From: an uncultured Clostridia bacterium
GTDB taxonomy: Bacteria; Bacillota; Clostridia; UBA1381
Direction: 5' to 3'
DNA: 64,000 nt
Assembly: GCA_934462945.1 (NCBI GenBank)
Contig: CAKSJF010000003.1
Coordinates: forward strand, 9,588-73,587
The notes under the pieces were generated by a model. It saw only the letters and a program-made list of their open reading frames with translations. It searched no databases and was not told the DNA's origin. Position numbers and translations under genes: made by a program. Positions within the stretch are counted from its first letter, which is position 1; each line of letters begins with the position of its first letter. This document shows, in pieces, positions 43,796 to 52,172 of the stretch.

Positions 43796-43826
43796 ATAAG
43801 TAAGAAATATGATAGGAGGCATCATT

Positions 43827-44459
43827 ATGGCAGGTTTAACCCCAAAGGATTATGAAATATTAGATTTTATTTTAGAGGAGCAGCATACTAAGGGATATCC
43901 GCCGACTGTACGCGAAATCTGCAACAGGGTCGGACTTTCTTCCACGGCAAGCATTCACGCGCGGCTTGCAAAACTGGAGCGGTACGGACTTTTAGAAAAG
44001 GAATCCTCCAAAAACCGTTCTATGCGCGTTATCAATTATAAATCAGCAGATGAACCGCCTAAAAGCGCTTATCAGGAAGACCGTTACTTAGATGTGCCGG
44101 TTTACGGCAGAGTGACCGCCGGCATGCCGATTTTAGCTGTGGAGGAGCATGAGGAAACTTTTCCGCTCCCGATGTCCTTTGCACACAATAAGGATCTCTT
44201 TATGCTCAAAGTGCAGGGGGAATCCATGATCAACGCTGCGATTTTAGACGGGGATCTGATTATTGTGGAACGTCAGCCAACCGCACAAAACGGCGATATT
44301 GTGGTGGCGATGGTTGACGGAGAAAATGCGACTGTGAAAACCTTTTATAAGGAAAACGGACACTACCGTCTCCAGCCGGAAAACGACTCCATGGATCCGA
44401 TTATTGTAAATCAGGTTGAGATTTTAGGAAAAGTAGTGGGTGTTTTTCGAATGATGTGA
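43827..44459 (+). CDS. lexA: LexA repressor
   Basis: The start MAGLTPKDYE is chosen because AGGAGGCATCATT precedes it. The 210-residue repressor has an N-terminal winged helix with PPTVREICNRVGLSSTASIH (about 25-44). The self-cleavage site is VTAGMP (Ala98-Gly99). The C-terminal peptidase has the Ser of VQGESMINAAILDGD (Ser133) and the Lys of NATVKTFYK (Lys171). It represses DNA-repair genes until RecA filaments trigger self-cleavage. The operator-like palindrome in its own promoter suggests autoregulation. Confidence 0.96.
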   Translation: MAGLTPKDYEILDFILEEQHTKGYPPTVREICNRVGLSSTASIHARLAKLERYGLLEKESSKNRSMRVINYKSADEPPKSAYQEDRYLDVPVYGRVTAGMPILAVEEHEETFPLPMSFAHNKDLFMLKVQGESMINAAILDGDLIIVERQPTAQNGDIVVAMVDGENATVKTFYKENGHYRLQPENDSMDPIIVNQVEILGKVVGVFRMM

Positions 44460-44462
44460 TGC

Positions 44463-44514
44463 AAAAGGCACACCGCCTGGCGTACATTCGTACTCCAGGC
44501 AGTGTGCCTTTTTT
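44463..44514 (+). terminator. Rho-independent terminator of lexA
   Basis: AAAAGGCACAC pairs with GTGTGCCTTTT and the inner CCTGG with CCAGG, leaving a 14-base top loop; T6 follows the stem. It starts 4 bases after the lexA stop. Confidence 0.88.
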
Positions 44515-44540
44515 GCACTGTTCAAACGGTCTGTGCTCTT

Positions 44541-45857
44541 TTACAGAATCGGAAATCCTGCTTTTTCATGCGCTTCGTAAAGTTCATCACACATTGCAAC
44601 AATATCATCAATGGACAGTACTGCTGCTGTGTGAGGATCAAGCATAGCGGCATGATAGATATGTTCTCTCTTGCCGGTGGCTGCTGCCTCAATTGTCAAA
44701 AGCTGCGGATTGATGTTTGTTCTGTTCATCGCTGCTAATTGAGGCGGTAAATCTCCGATTACAACCGGATTGATTCCGGTGCCGTCTGCAATACAAGGCA
44801 CTTCCACACAAGCCTCACCCGGTAAATTGGTGATCAAACCGGTATTTTTCACATTTCCACCGAATTTGCACGGCTTGTTTGTCACAATCGCTTCGATAAT
44901 TCTGGAACCGTATTCCCGGCTTCTTTCATGAACCACATCTCCGCCGTTCATAAGCTCGTCTCGCTGCTTTTTCCAGTCCGCAATCTGTTCCTTGCAACGC
45001 CGGATATATTCATCAATCGGAATATTGAATTTTTCAATCAGCTCCGGATAATTTGGCTTAATAAAAAACGGATTGTATTCCGCGTTATGCTCGCTGCTCT
45101 CAGTGCAGTAATAGCCTAAATGCTTGATATATTCGTACCGTACCATATCATTATGCACGCCGGCTGCATTCTTTTCTGCCGCACGCTTTCTGATTTCCGG
45201 GTAAAGATCGTTTCCCTGCATATCAGTGATTTCCAGAAGCCATGCCATATGGTTGATTCCTGCTATCTTATCCACAAAACCATCCACCTGAATATCAAGC
45301 CCTTTTAAGAGACCCTTGGAGCAAACCTGCACACTGTGGCAAAGACCAACGGTCTTGACATTGGTGTATCTCTGCATATATCCTGCGATCATTGCCATTG
45401 GGTTTGTATAGTTCAAAAGCCATGCCCTGGGGCAGACCTCCTCCATATCCTTTGCAATATCCTTCATGACATAGATGGTACGAAGCGCTCTGAAAATGCC
45501 GCCGATTCCAAGCGTGTCTGCAATCGTCTGCTGCAAGCCGTATTTTTTCGGTATCTCAAAATCAATCACCGTGCAAGGCTCATATCCGCCCACCTGGATC
45601 GCGTTCACCACAAAGTCTGCACCGGACAATGCTGCTTTTCTGTTTTCCACACCGAGATAGCATTTGACGGTCGCTCTGTTTTCATTATACTTTTTGTTGA
45701 GCGCGTCAATCACAAGCTTGGATTCCTCCAGTCTTCCGCCGTCAATGTCATAGAGCGCAAATTCTGCATCCCGGATGCTTTCGCAAAGCATAATATCGCC
45801 AAGAATGTTTTTTGCAAAAATCGTACTCCCTGCACCGATAAATGTAACTTTAATCAT
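44541..45857 (-). CDS. GH4-family alpha-glucosidase/alpha-galactosidase (NAD- and metal-dependent)
   Basis: The start MIKVTFIGAG is chosen because it opens the NAD fold with AAGGGG upstream. Longer in-frame versions run over the divergent promoter. The 438-residue product shows the GH4 pattern: VTFIGAGSTIFAKNIL, ADFVVNAIQVGGYEP, PRAWLLNYTNPMAM with metal-site residues, GLCHSVQ (Cys for the metal, about 175-181) and INHMAWLL (about 203-210). This family opens glycosides by NAD-assisted oxidation, elimination and addition. GH4 of this form are alpha-glucosidases or alpha-galactosidases. Being intracellular, it probably splits imported alpha-linked disaccharides. The AraC regulator at 45981 is divergent. 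Confidence 0.93.
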   Translation of the reverse strand: MIKVTFIGAGSTIFAKNILGDIMLCESIRDAEFALYDIDGGRLEESKLVIDALNKKYNENRATVKCYLGVENRKAALSGADFVVNAIQVGGYEPCTVIDFEIPKKYGLQQTIADTLGIGGIFRALRTIYVMKDIAKDMEEVCPRAWLLNYTNPMAMIAGYMQRYTNVKTVGLCHSVQVCSKGLLKGLDIQVDGFVDKIAGINHMAWLLEITDMQGNDLYPEIRKRAAEKNAAGVHNDMVRYEYIKHLGYYCTESSEHNAEYNPFFIKPNYPELIEKFNIPIDEYIRRCKEQIADWKKQRDELMNGGDVVHERSREYGSRIIEAIVTNKPCKFGGNVKNTGLITNLPGEACVEVPCIADGTGINPVVIGDLPPQLAAMNRTNINPQLLTIEAAATGKREHIYHAAMLDPHTAAVLSIDDIVAMCDELYEAHEKAGFPIL

Positions 45858-45916
45858 GTGTACATAACCCCTTTTCTTTTTTTCTTGATTATAGCATATT
45901 TTTATGCAGAAAACCA

Positions 45917-45946
45917 TTGCAAAAAGAAACAAAAGTATGGTATAAT
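45917..45946 (+). promoter_or_regulatory. Promoter of the AraC-type regulator
   Basis: TTGCAA (45917-45922) and TATAAT (45941-45946) are 18 bases apart. TATAAT for the divergent GH4 gene lies at 45895-45890 on the minus strand with a poor -35. The two transcription start regions are about 60 bases apart, leaving room for a shared operator. Confidence 0.65.
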
Positions 45947-45980
45947 GGAACATAATAAAGCTTTTGTGAGGATGAAAAAA

Positions 45981-46742
45981 ATGCAAGAGGAAATTATTTT
46001 TGAGGATAAAGGCTACAAGGATATCAATCCAATCCGCACCGGGCATGAGGCATGCACAAGCAATCACAGCTTTGGTCCGGCAGTTCGCCAAAACTACTTA
46101 ATTCATTATGTCAAAAGCGGCACCGGCAGGCTATATTCCCCGGAGGGCGAATATGCGGTACTTCCGGGTCAGCTGTTTTTGATTCGCCCGGGCGAAATTA
46201 ACACCTATACCGCCGACAAAGAGCATCCGTGGGATTATATCTGGGTCGAATTTTCCGGAGATGCCACAAGACTGTTAGAAAAAACGCAAAAAAGAATTGT
46301 GGACTGCGACAGCGAACCCTTTCTCCGGCTGTTAAGCCTTTTAAAACGCGAGGATTTCCGGGAAGAATACGCAATATCTGCGCTTTTTACAATTCTGACC
46401 TCCTTTTTCGAGACAGGGCATCAAAATCTTGTTTCAAAAATTAAAAACTATATTTCTTCTAATTATATGAAAGAAATTCAGATCGGAACACTTGCAAAGG
46501 ATCTCGGCTACAGCCGGCAGCATATTGCAAGGCTTTTTAAAGAACAAACCGGGATGAGCGTGAAAGATTTTTTAACGCAAACCCGGCTTGAAAACTCAAA
46601 GACATTTTTAAAAAACGGCTTTACCGTAAAAGAAACTGCCTATTTGTGCGGATATAGCGACTGTTTTAATTTTTCAAAAGCATATAAAGCAACCTTTGGA
46701 GTCAGTCCGTCGGCTCAGAAAGGAAAAGCCGGAATTTCTTAA
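45981..46742 (+). CDS. AraC-family transcriptional regulator (adjacent to GH4)
   Basis: ATG at 45981 is used since GTGAGGATG precedes it. An ATG at 45972 lies directly on that site. Longer upstream frames overlap the GH4 gene and the promoter. The 253-residue product has an AraC sensor cupin (QNYLIHYVKSGTGRLYSPEG, then LPGQLFLIRPGEINTY, typical of RhaR/XylS-like sugar regulators) and two HTH motifs: IQIGTLAKDLGYSRQHIARL and FTVKETAYLCGYSDCFNFSK. It probably activates the GH4 gene when a sugar binds the cupin. The inducer is unknown. Confidence 0.9.
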   Translation: MQEEIIFEDKGYKDINPIRTGHEACTSNHSFGPAVRQNYLIHYVKSGTGRLYSPEGEYAVLPGQLFLIRPGEINTYTADKEHPWDYIWVEFSGDATRLLEKTQKRIVDCDSEPFLRLLSLLKREDFREEYAISALFTILTSFFETGHQNLVSKIKNYISSNYMKEIQIGTLAKDLGYSRQHIARLFKEQTGMSVKDFLTQTRLENSKTFLKNGFTVKETAYLCGYSDCFNFSKAYKATFGVSPSAQKGKAGIS

Positions 46743-46906
46743 CGCTGCTCACACCGGAAGAACCGCCGGCGAATCAACGGTTTATCCGCAAGGTCAAAAG
46801 AAAAAAAACAGATTGCCGTCACTACAGAAATATCCTCTGTGTATCAGCCGCACAATTTGTTCATGCATTTTTTACAAATTCACACATAAAACACTCATTT
46901 TTCCCC

Positions 46907-46935
46907 TTGACAATCTACATTTTGTGAGGTAAAAT
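46907..46935 (+). promoter_or_regulatory. Sigma-A promoter of fucO
   Basis: TTGACA (46907-46912) and TAAAAT (46930-46935) are 17 bases apart. Transcription would start about 50 bases before the fucO ATG. Confidence 0.85.
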
Positions 46936-46993
46936 GAAGTTGATACATAGAGAAAATGCTATGTAAATAAACAAATAGAAAGGTGATTGCTTT

Positions 46994-48139
46994 ATGAACA
47001 AATTTATGCTTAACGAAACCTCTTACCATGGTGCAGGCGCTATTTGCGCAATACCGGAGGAAATCAAAAGCCGCGGCTTTCAGAAAGTGTTTGTCGCGTC
47101 CGATCCGGATCTTGTGAAGTTCGGCGTATCGAAAAAGGTTACCGATCTAATTGAACAGGCAGGAATTGAATACAAGCTTTATTCCGACATTAAGCCAAAT
47201 CCGACCATTGAAAATGTGCAGCACGGTGTGGAGGAATTTAAAGCCTGCGGCGCTGACTGTATCGTTGCAATTGGCGGCGGCTCATCCATGGATACCTCCA
47301 AGGCAATCGGAATTATTGTTGCCAATCCGGAATTTGCAGACGTCCGTTCCTTAGAGGGCGTTGCACCGACAAAAAACAAATGCGTTCCGATTATTGCAGT
47401 GCCGACAACAGCAGGAACTGCGGCAGAGGTTACCATTAACTACGTCATCACAGATGTGGAGAAAAAGCGCAAGTTTGTCTGCGTGGATGCACACGACATC
47501 CCGGTCGTTGCCGTGGTTGACCCGGACATGATGTCTACCATGCCGGCTTCTCTGACTGCTGCAACCGGTATGGACGCACTGACACATGCAATTGAAGGAT
47601 ATATTACAAAAGGTGCATGGGAGCTTTCCGACATGTTCCATATTAAAGCAATTGAAATTATTGCACGTTCTCTCCGCGATGCTGTGAAGAACGGCAAAAA
47701 CGGCAGAGAGGGCATGGCGCTTGGTCAGTATGTTGCCGGCATGGGATTTTCTAATGTCGGACTGGGCGTTGATCACTCTATGGCACACACACTTTCCGCA
47801 TATTATGACACACCGCACGGCAAGGCATGTGCAATTCTGCTTCCGGCAGTCATGGCTTATAATGCAGAATATACCGGCGAAAAATATAAGGACATTGCTA
47901 AAGCAATGGGTGTTGAGGGAGTTGACAGCATGACTCCGGCAGAATACCGCAAAGCGGCTGTAGACGCAGTACGGAAGCTTTCCGAGGATGTCGGCATTCC
48001 GTCCACCCTCAAGGGAATTGTAAAAGAGGAGGATATTCCGGCTCTTGCAGAATCTGCCTATGCAGACGCATGCCGTCCGGGAAATCCGAGAGATACCAGC
48101 GTGGAGGAAATTGCTGAAATTTACAGAAGTCTGATGTAG
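46994..48139 (+). CDS. fucO: Lactaldehyde reductase (iron-containing alcohol dehydrogenase)
   Basis: The 381-residue product is a group III alcohol dehydrogenase with the FucO type pattern: SYHGAGAICAIPEEIKSRG, VAIGGGSSMDTSKAIGI (about 94-110), PTTAGTAAEVTINYVITD (about 138-155), then the iron ligands in GMDALTHAIEGYITKGAW (about 192-209) and VGLGVDHSMAHTLSAYYD (about 254-271). The sequence matches FucO closely in the ligand region. FucO reduces L-lactaldehyde, made from L-rhamnose or L-fucose, to propane-1,2-diol. Its position 20 kb from GH78 fits use of deoxysugars. AGAAAGGTGATTGC precedes the ATG. Confidence 0.93.
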   Translation: MNKFMLNETSYHGAGAICAIPEEIKSRGFQKVFVASDPDLVKFGVSKKVTDLIEQAGIEYKLYSDIKPNPTIENVQHGVEEFKACGADCIVAIGGGSSMDTSKAIGIIVANPEFADVRSLEGVAPTKNKCVPIIAVPTTAGTAAEVTINYVITDVEKKRKFVCVDAHDIPVVAVVDPDMMSTMPASLTAATGMDALTHAIEGYITKGAWELSDMFHIKAIEIIARSLRDAVKNGKNGREGMALGQYVAGMGFSNVGLGVDHSMAHTLSAYYDTPHGKACAILLPAVMAYNAEYTGEKYKDIAKAMGVEGVDSMTPAEYRKAAVDAVRKLSEDVGIPSTLKGIVKEEDIPALAESAYADACRPGNPRDTSVEEIAEIYRSLM

Positions 48140-48150
48140 GATTCTGCATC

Positions 48151-48193
48151 AAAGCAGGCTGTCCTGCCCCTGTGGCGGACAGCCTGCTTTTTT
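48151..48193 (+). terminator. Rho-independent terminator of fucO
   Basis: AAAGCAGGCTGTCC (48151-48164) pairs with GGACAGCCTGCTTT (48177-48190), followed by TTT. It starts 12 bases after the stop. Confidence 0.9.
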
Positions 48194-48217
48194 GCGCCGC
48201 AGCATTTTCAAAAAGGA

Positions 48218-48246
48218 TTGACAGTTTGGAAAATGTATACTATAAT
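48218..48246 (+). promoter_or_regulatory. Sigma-A promoter of the receiver-HD-GYP-GGDEF gene
   Basis: TTGACA (48218-48223) and TATAAT (48241-48246) are 17 bases apart, nearly consensus. The leader of about 85 bases can form CTTATG/CATAAG and CCGG hairpins. No cyclic-di-GMP riboswitch motif was recognised in it. Confidence 0.8.
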
Positions 48247-48337
48247 AATAAGAGAACCTTATGTTATGAAAGTTTCATAAGATTAAAAAAATTCTCTCCG
48301 GCGGTATGCTCCGGAAAGAAATGACAGGGAGATTCTT

Positions 48338-50695
48338 ATGGAAACCAAAAATACACTTCTGATTGCAGACAATTCAAAAAAGAACCGGGAAATATTAACC
48401 GAAATGCTTGGCAATCAGTATCACTATCTTTATGCAGACAACGGTGCAGGACTAATTGAACTTTTATCCGGGGATTCGGAAATTGATCTGATTCTACTGG
48501 ACATCAATATGCCGCAGATGGACGGTTTTGAAGTGCTAAAAATTATGAACGAGCGTCTTTGGATTGAGGAAATTCCTGTGATGATCATCTCAGCTGAAAC
48601 CGATACGGAATTTCTGCAAAGGGCATATCAGCTGGGCGCGATCGCCTATATTTCCCGTCCGTTTTCCGCGCTGGCAGTGCAGCACCGGGTAAAAAATACG
48701 CTTGCACTCTATTCCCGGCAAAAGCGCCTGGTACAGTTAGTGGAGGAGCAGGTTTACGAGCGCGAAAAAATTAACACTGCTATGATCAATATTTTCAGCC
48801 ACTCCATTGAACTTCGGAATAATGAGTCCGGAAGTCACACGCTGCATATGCGCAACATTTCAAAGCTTCTGCTGCACCGTCTGACCGAACTGACCGACCG
48901 CTATCAGCTGACCGAAAACGACATCTCCCTCATCACCACACTCTCCTCCCTGCACGACATCGGAAAAATTTCCGTTCCCGAAAGCATTCTGAACAAGCCC
49001 GGCACGCTGACCGCAGAGGAATGGGAAATTATGAAATCGCATACTACCTACGGTGACGAGCTTTTAAAAAGCGCACCGGTATTGCAGACAGATGCCGTAT
49101 TTCAGACAGCGCACGAAATCTGCCGCTGGCATCATGAACGCTGGGACGGAAAGGGCTATCCGGACGGACTTTCCGGAGATGAAATTCCGATCTCTGCACA
49201 GGTGGTTGCAATGGCAGATGTTTATGACGCACTCACCAGTGACCGTGCCTACAAAAAAGCGTATTCGCATGAATGCGCCATTGAAATGATCTGCAACGGA
49301 GAATGCGGCGCATTCAATCCGCTCCTGATCCAATGTCTGCTGGATGTTTCCAACCGTTTGGCAGACAATCTGCGCCAGAACCCAAACAAATACGACTATA
49401 TGGACGAGGCGCACCGGCTCGCCGGAGAAATGCTCAACAGCAAGCAGCTTCCGCTGGACGACCGCTCACGCCGCCTCTTAAATAATGAACGCACAAAAAA
49501 GGAGTTTTTTCAGCAGGCAGCCGGCGGAATCCAGTTTGAATATGACCACATTCTGCAAAGAGTGACTTATATCGACTGGTATCAGCAGCCTAAGCTCCGC
49601 AAGGTTTTGTATCTGAACGAGGGCGACGATGTGGATTTACTCTCCCGTGAGGACTGGCTCACACTCCAGCAACGGCTGAATGAAACCACCCCCGAGCGCA
49701 GTTCCACCAGTATGACTGTACTGATTCCGGTGAACGGTGCTTACCGCTGGCACCGTCTGGATGCCAGCACCGTCTGGCCGGAGCGCGGCGAAACCTATTT
49801 GGCTGCTTTAGGTCAGTTTACCGACATTCACGATCAAATAACCCAGGAAGGACTTTCCACCATTTTAAAGGACGAAAAAAAATCTGAATGGATTTCCCGG
49901 CTATTTGGAGATATGTTTGATATGGTTCGTCTGGTTGATCCTGCGGATACCTGTGTTTTAGCTGTTTCAAAGGACGGTGAGCTGGTGAAAACCAACGCCT
50001 TCTGCTATGAAACCTGGAACCGTACAGAATGCTGCGAAAACTGTATCTCCTCCGCAGCACTCAGTCACGACCACTGGACAACCAAATTAGAGGTGCTGGG
50101 CGGCAGTATCTATTCAGTCATTTCCAGAGCAGTTACCGTCGGCAGCAGGGACTGCGTGTTGGAAATTGTCATGAAAGCAGGAGAAAATCCCAAAAGGCAG
50201 AAACTGCACGGCTCTGCACGCACCAACATGATGCTTCTGGAATTTTACCGCGATGCACTCACCAATGCCTATTCCCGGATGTATCTGGAGGACTTTAAGA
50301 AGAATCTGGAAAATACTGACGGTGTGGCAATTTTAGATGTGGATCACTTTAAAAAAATTAACGATCAGTACGGACATCCTGCCGGCGATGCCGTATTAAA
50401 GCATATTGCAGAGGTCGTGCAAAATTCGCTTTCGGACGAGGACACCTTAATCCGCTATGGCGGCGACGAATTTTTGCTGCTCTTCCACAAAACCGAAGAG
50501 GATACTTTTCGCAGACAGCTCCGGGTGATCCGTGAAAATGTGGAGACCTCCGCCTTGAAAGACTATCCGGGAATTCAGCTGAAAATCAGCATTGGCGGCG
50601 CTTTCCGCGCACATTCTCTGGATGATGCCATTCAGGCAGCCGATGCAGAAATGTATCAGCACAAAAACAAGGAAAGACCGCGGCATGTGAAATAA
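48338..50695 (+). CDS. Receiver-HD-GYP-GGDEF signalling protein (possible bifunctional cyclic-di-GMP enzyme)
   Basis: The 785-residue protein has three signalling parts. The CheY-like receiver (1-120) has LILLDINMPQMDGF with the phosphoacceptor Asp55. The HD-GYP domain (about 150-345) has LHDIGKISVPE at about 205 and HHERWDGKGYPDGLSG at about 263, the complete HD and GYP motifs. A middle sensor region of about 250 residues has a PAS-like PVNGAYRWHRLD and a Cys pair ECCENC near 565. The C-terminal GGDEF (about 640-785) has IRYGGDEFLLLF with the active-site GGDEF intact, plus VDHFKKINDQYGHPAGD. Both a phosphodiesterase and a diguanylate cyclase appear present, so output depends on phosphorylation. 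No transmembrane span was seen. Confidence 0.92.
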   Translation: METKNTLLIADNSKKNREILTEMLGNQYHYLYADNGAGLIELLSGDSEIDLILLDINMPQMDGFEVLKIMNERLWIEEIPVMIISAETDTEFLQRAYQLGAIAYISRPFSALAVQHRVKNTLALYSRQKRLVQLVEEQVYEREKINTAMINIFSHSIELRNNESGSHTLHMRNISKLLLHRLTELTDRYQLTENDISLITTLSSLHDIGKISVPESILNKPGTLTAEEWEIMKSHTTYGDELLKSAPVLQTDAVFQTAHEICRWHHERWDGKGYPDGLSGDEIPISAQVVAMADVYDALTSDRAYKKAYSHECAIEMICNGECGAFNPLLIQCLLDVSNRLADNLRQNPNKYDYMDEAHRLAGEMLNSKQLPLDDRSRRLLNNERTKKEFFQQAAGGIQFEYDHILQRVTYIDWYQQPKLRKVLYLNEGDDVDLLSREDWLTLQQRLNETTPERSSTSMTVLIPVNGAYRWHRLDASTVWPERGETYLAALGQFTDIHDQITQEGLSTILKDEKKSEWISRLFGDMFDMVRLVDPADTCVLAVSKDGELVKTNAFCYETWNRTECCENCISSAALSHDHWTTKLEVLGGSIYSVISRAVTVGSRDCVLEIVMKAGENPKRQKLHGSARTNMMLLEFYRDALTNAYSRMYLEDFKKNLENTDGVAILDVDHFKKINDQYGHPAGDAVLKHIAEVVQNSLSDEDTLIRYGGDEFLLLFHKTEEDTFRRQLRVIRENVETSALKDYPGIQLKISIGGAFRAHSLDDAIQAADAEMYQHKNKERPRHVK

Positions 50696-50754
50696 ATTTT
50701 ATCAGAAAACCGGCGGGGAATCATGCCGATATAAAAAAGGATTCCACATAGGGG

Positions 50755-50783
50755 TTGAAAAAAGGGAAAACTTCTGGTATAAT
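50755..50783 (+). promoter_or_regulatory. Sigma-A promoter of the cca operon
   Basis: TTGAAA (50755-50760) and TATAAT (50778-50783) are 17 bases apart. A strong AGGAGG ribosome site follows about 30 bases later. Confidence 0.75.
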
Positions 50784-50822
50784 ATATAGTTAGGAAGTTA
50801 TTCAAAAAAGGAGGCGGATGGA

Positions 50823-52172
50823 ATGGAGTTGGCTATCAGCCGGGACGTTTGCCGGATTCTTGACACTCTGGAGGCGCACGGGCATACTGCATATATTGCC
50901 GGCGGCGCTGTGCGTGATCTCTTATTGGGCAAAGCGCCGCACGACTACGACATTGCTACCTCTGCCCTCCCCTCCCAGGTCAAAGCGATTTTTAAAAGAA
51001 CGATTGATACCGGTTTATCCCACGGAACGGTGACCGTTTTAGACGGAAAAACTGCCTGCGAGGTGACCACTTTCCGCACGGACGGGAGTTATCAGGACTG
51101 CCGGCATCCGGAGCAGGTATTTTTTGTGGATTCGATTGAATCCGACCTTGCCCGGCGCGACTTTACCGTCAACGCCATGGCATACCACCCGGGGCGCGGT
51201 CTTATCGACCCATACGGCGGCAGAGAGGATTTGAAAAAAAAGCTTCTCCGCACCGTTGGCAATCCGGAGCTTCGTTTCCGCGAGGACGCACTCCGCATGC
51301 TGCGCGCTGTCCGGTTCTCGGCAACGCTGGATTTCTCCCTGGATGAGGAGACGTTCGCAGCCATCCGAAAATGTGCGCTCCTGATCCGGCGGGTAAGCGC
51401 CGAGCGCGCCCGGTCTGAACTGGATTTACTCCTCTGCTCTCCCCATCCGGAACGGCTATATCTCCTGCACGAATCCGGACTCATGCACTATCTTCTGCCG
51501 GAGGTGGAGGTATGCTTTCGGGTGGAGCAGAAAAACAAGTATCATATCTATGATGTCGGCAGACACATTCTTGAGGCTGTGATTTACACGCCGTGTGAAC
51601 CGGTGCTGCGCTGGGCAGCGCTCCTGCACGACATCGGAAAGCCGCTCTGCCAGAGTGTGGACGCAAACGGTATTATTCACTTTTACGGTCACCACCGCGA
51701 GAGCGTCCGGCTTGCAAACGACATTCTGCACCGTTTCCGGATGGAGCATAGCGCCATTTCCGACATTCTTACCCTGATTGAAAATCATGATGTCCGGATA
51801 GACGCAACACTCCCGGGTGTGAAACGGATGATGGCAAAGACCGGCGCACCGCTTTTTGACAAGCTTCTGCTTTTGCAGGAGGCAGACAATCACGCAAAAA
51901 ACATGCAGTATTTCGGAGAGAAAAAAGCAAGGCTCACCGAATGCCGCAGACTTTATAACCAGGTACTCTCCGAGCATCAGCCGTATCTTTTAAGCGATCT
52001 CGCCGTGGGCGGCAGAGATTTAATCCGGATCGGTTTTCGCCCCGGGAAGGAGCTTGGAGACGTTTTAAAAGCGCTATTGGATGAGGTTTTACTTCATCCG
52101 GAAAAGAACAGACAGGACTATCTGCTGCCCAGAGCAAGGGAACTCAGAAAAACGAAAGGAACGATCACATAA
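50823..52172 (+). CDS. cca: CCA-adding tRNA nucleotidyltransferase with HD domain
   Basis: The 449-residue class II enzyme starts MELAISRDVC after AAGGAGGCGGATGG. It shows AYIAGGAVRDLLLGK with the nucleotide site, HDYDIATSA with the catalytic Asp pair (about 40-45), RRDFTVNAMA (about 106-115), and RFREDALRMLRAVRFS (about 150). A C-terminal HD region includes WAALLHDIGKPLC (about 260) and ENHDVRIDATLPG. It adds the 3' CCA to tRNAs and repairs it. The HD motif is common in one branch of the family. It is the first gene of a four-gene operon and its stop overlaps the next start by one base (TAATG). Confidence 0.95.
   Translation: MELAISRDVCRILDTLEAHGHTAYIAGGAVRDLLLGKAPHDYDIATSALPSQVKAIFKRTIDTGLSHGTVTVLDGKTACEVTTFRTDGSYQDCRHPEQVFFVDSIESDLARRDFTVNAMAYHPGRGLIDPYGGREDLKKKLLRTVGNPELRFREDALRMLRAVRFSATLDFSLDEETFAAIRKCALLIRRVSAERARSELDLLLCSPHPERLYLLHESGLMHYLLPEVEVCFRVEQKNKYHIYDVGRHILEAVIYTPCEPVLRWAALLHDIGKPLCQSVDANGIIHFYGHHRESVRLANDILHRFRMEHSAISDILTLIENHDVRIDATLPGVKRMMAKTGAPLFDKLLLLQEADNHAKNMQYFGEKKARLTECRRLYNQVLSEHQPYLLSDLAVGGRDLIRIGFRPGKELGDVLKALLDEVLLHPEKNRQDYLLPRARELRKTKGTIT

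Noticed and set aside
45336..45980. A long upstream extension of the AraC-type regulator at 45981
   Set aside because: It would run antisense through the GH4 gene and across the TTGCAA/TATAAT promoter at 45917-45946. The later ATG has a ribosome site.
46743..46906. A possible small gene between the AraC regulator and the fucO promoter
   Set aside because: The frame seen on the plus strand has no ribosome site and no protein-like pattern. Only a weak AACCG/CGGTT hairpin (near 46760-46782) is present.
48247..48337. A cyclic-di-GMP riboswitch in the leader of the GGDEF gene
   Set aside because: The leader is about 85 bases and lacks the GEMM strings; only simple hairpins are seen.
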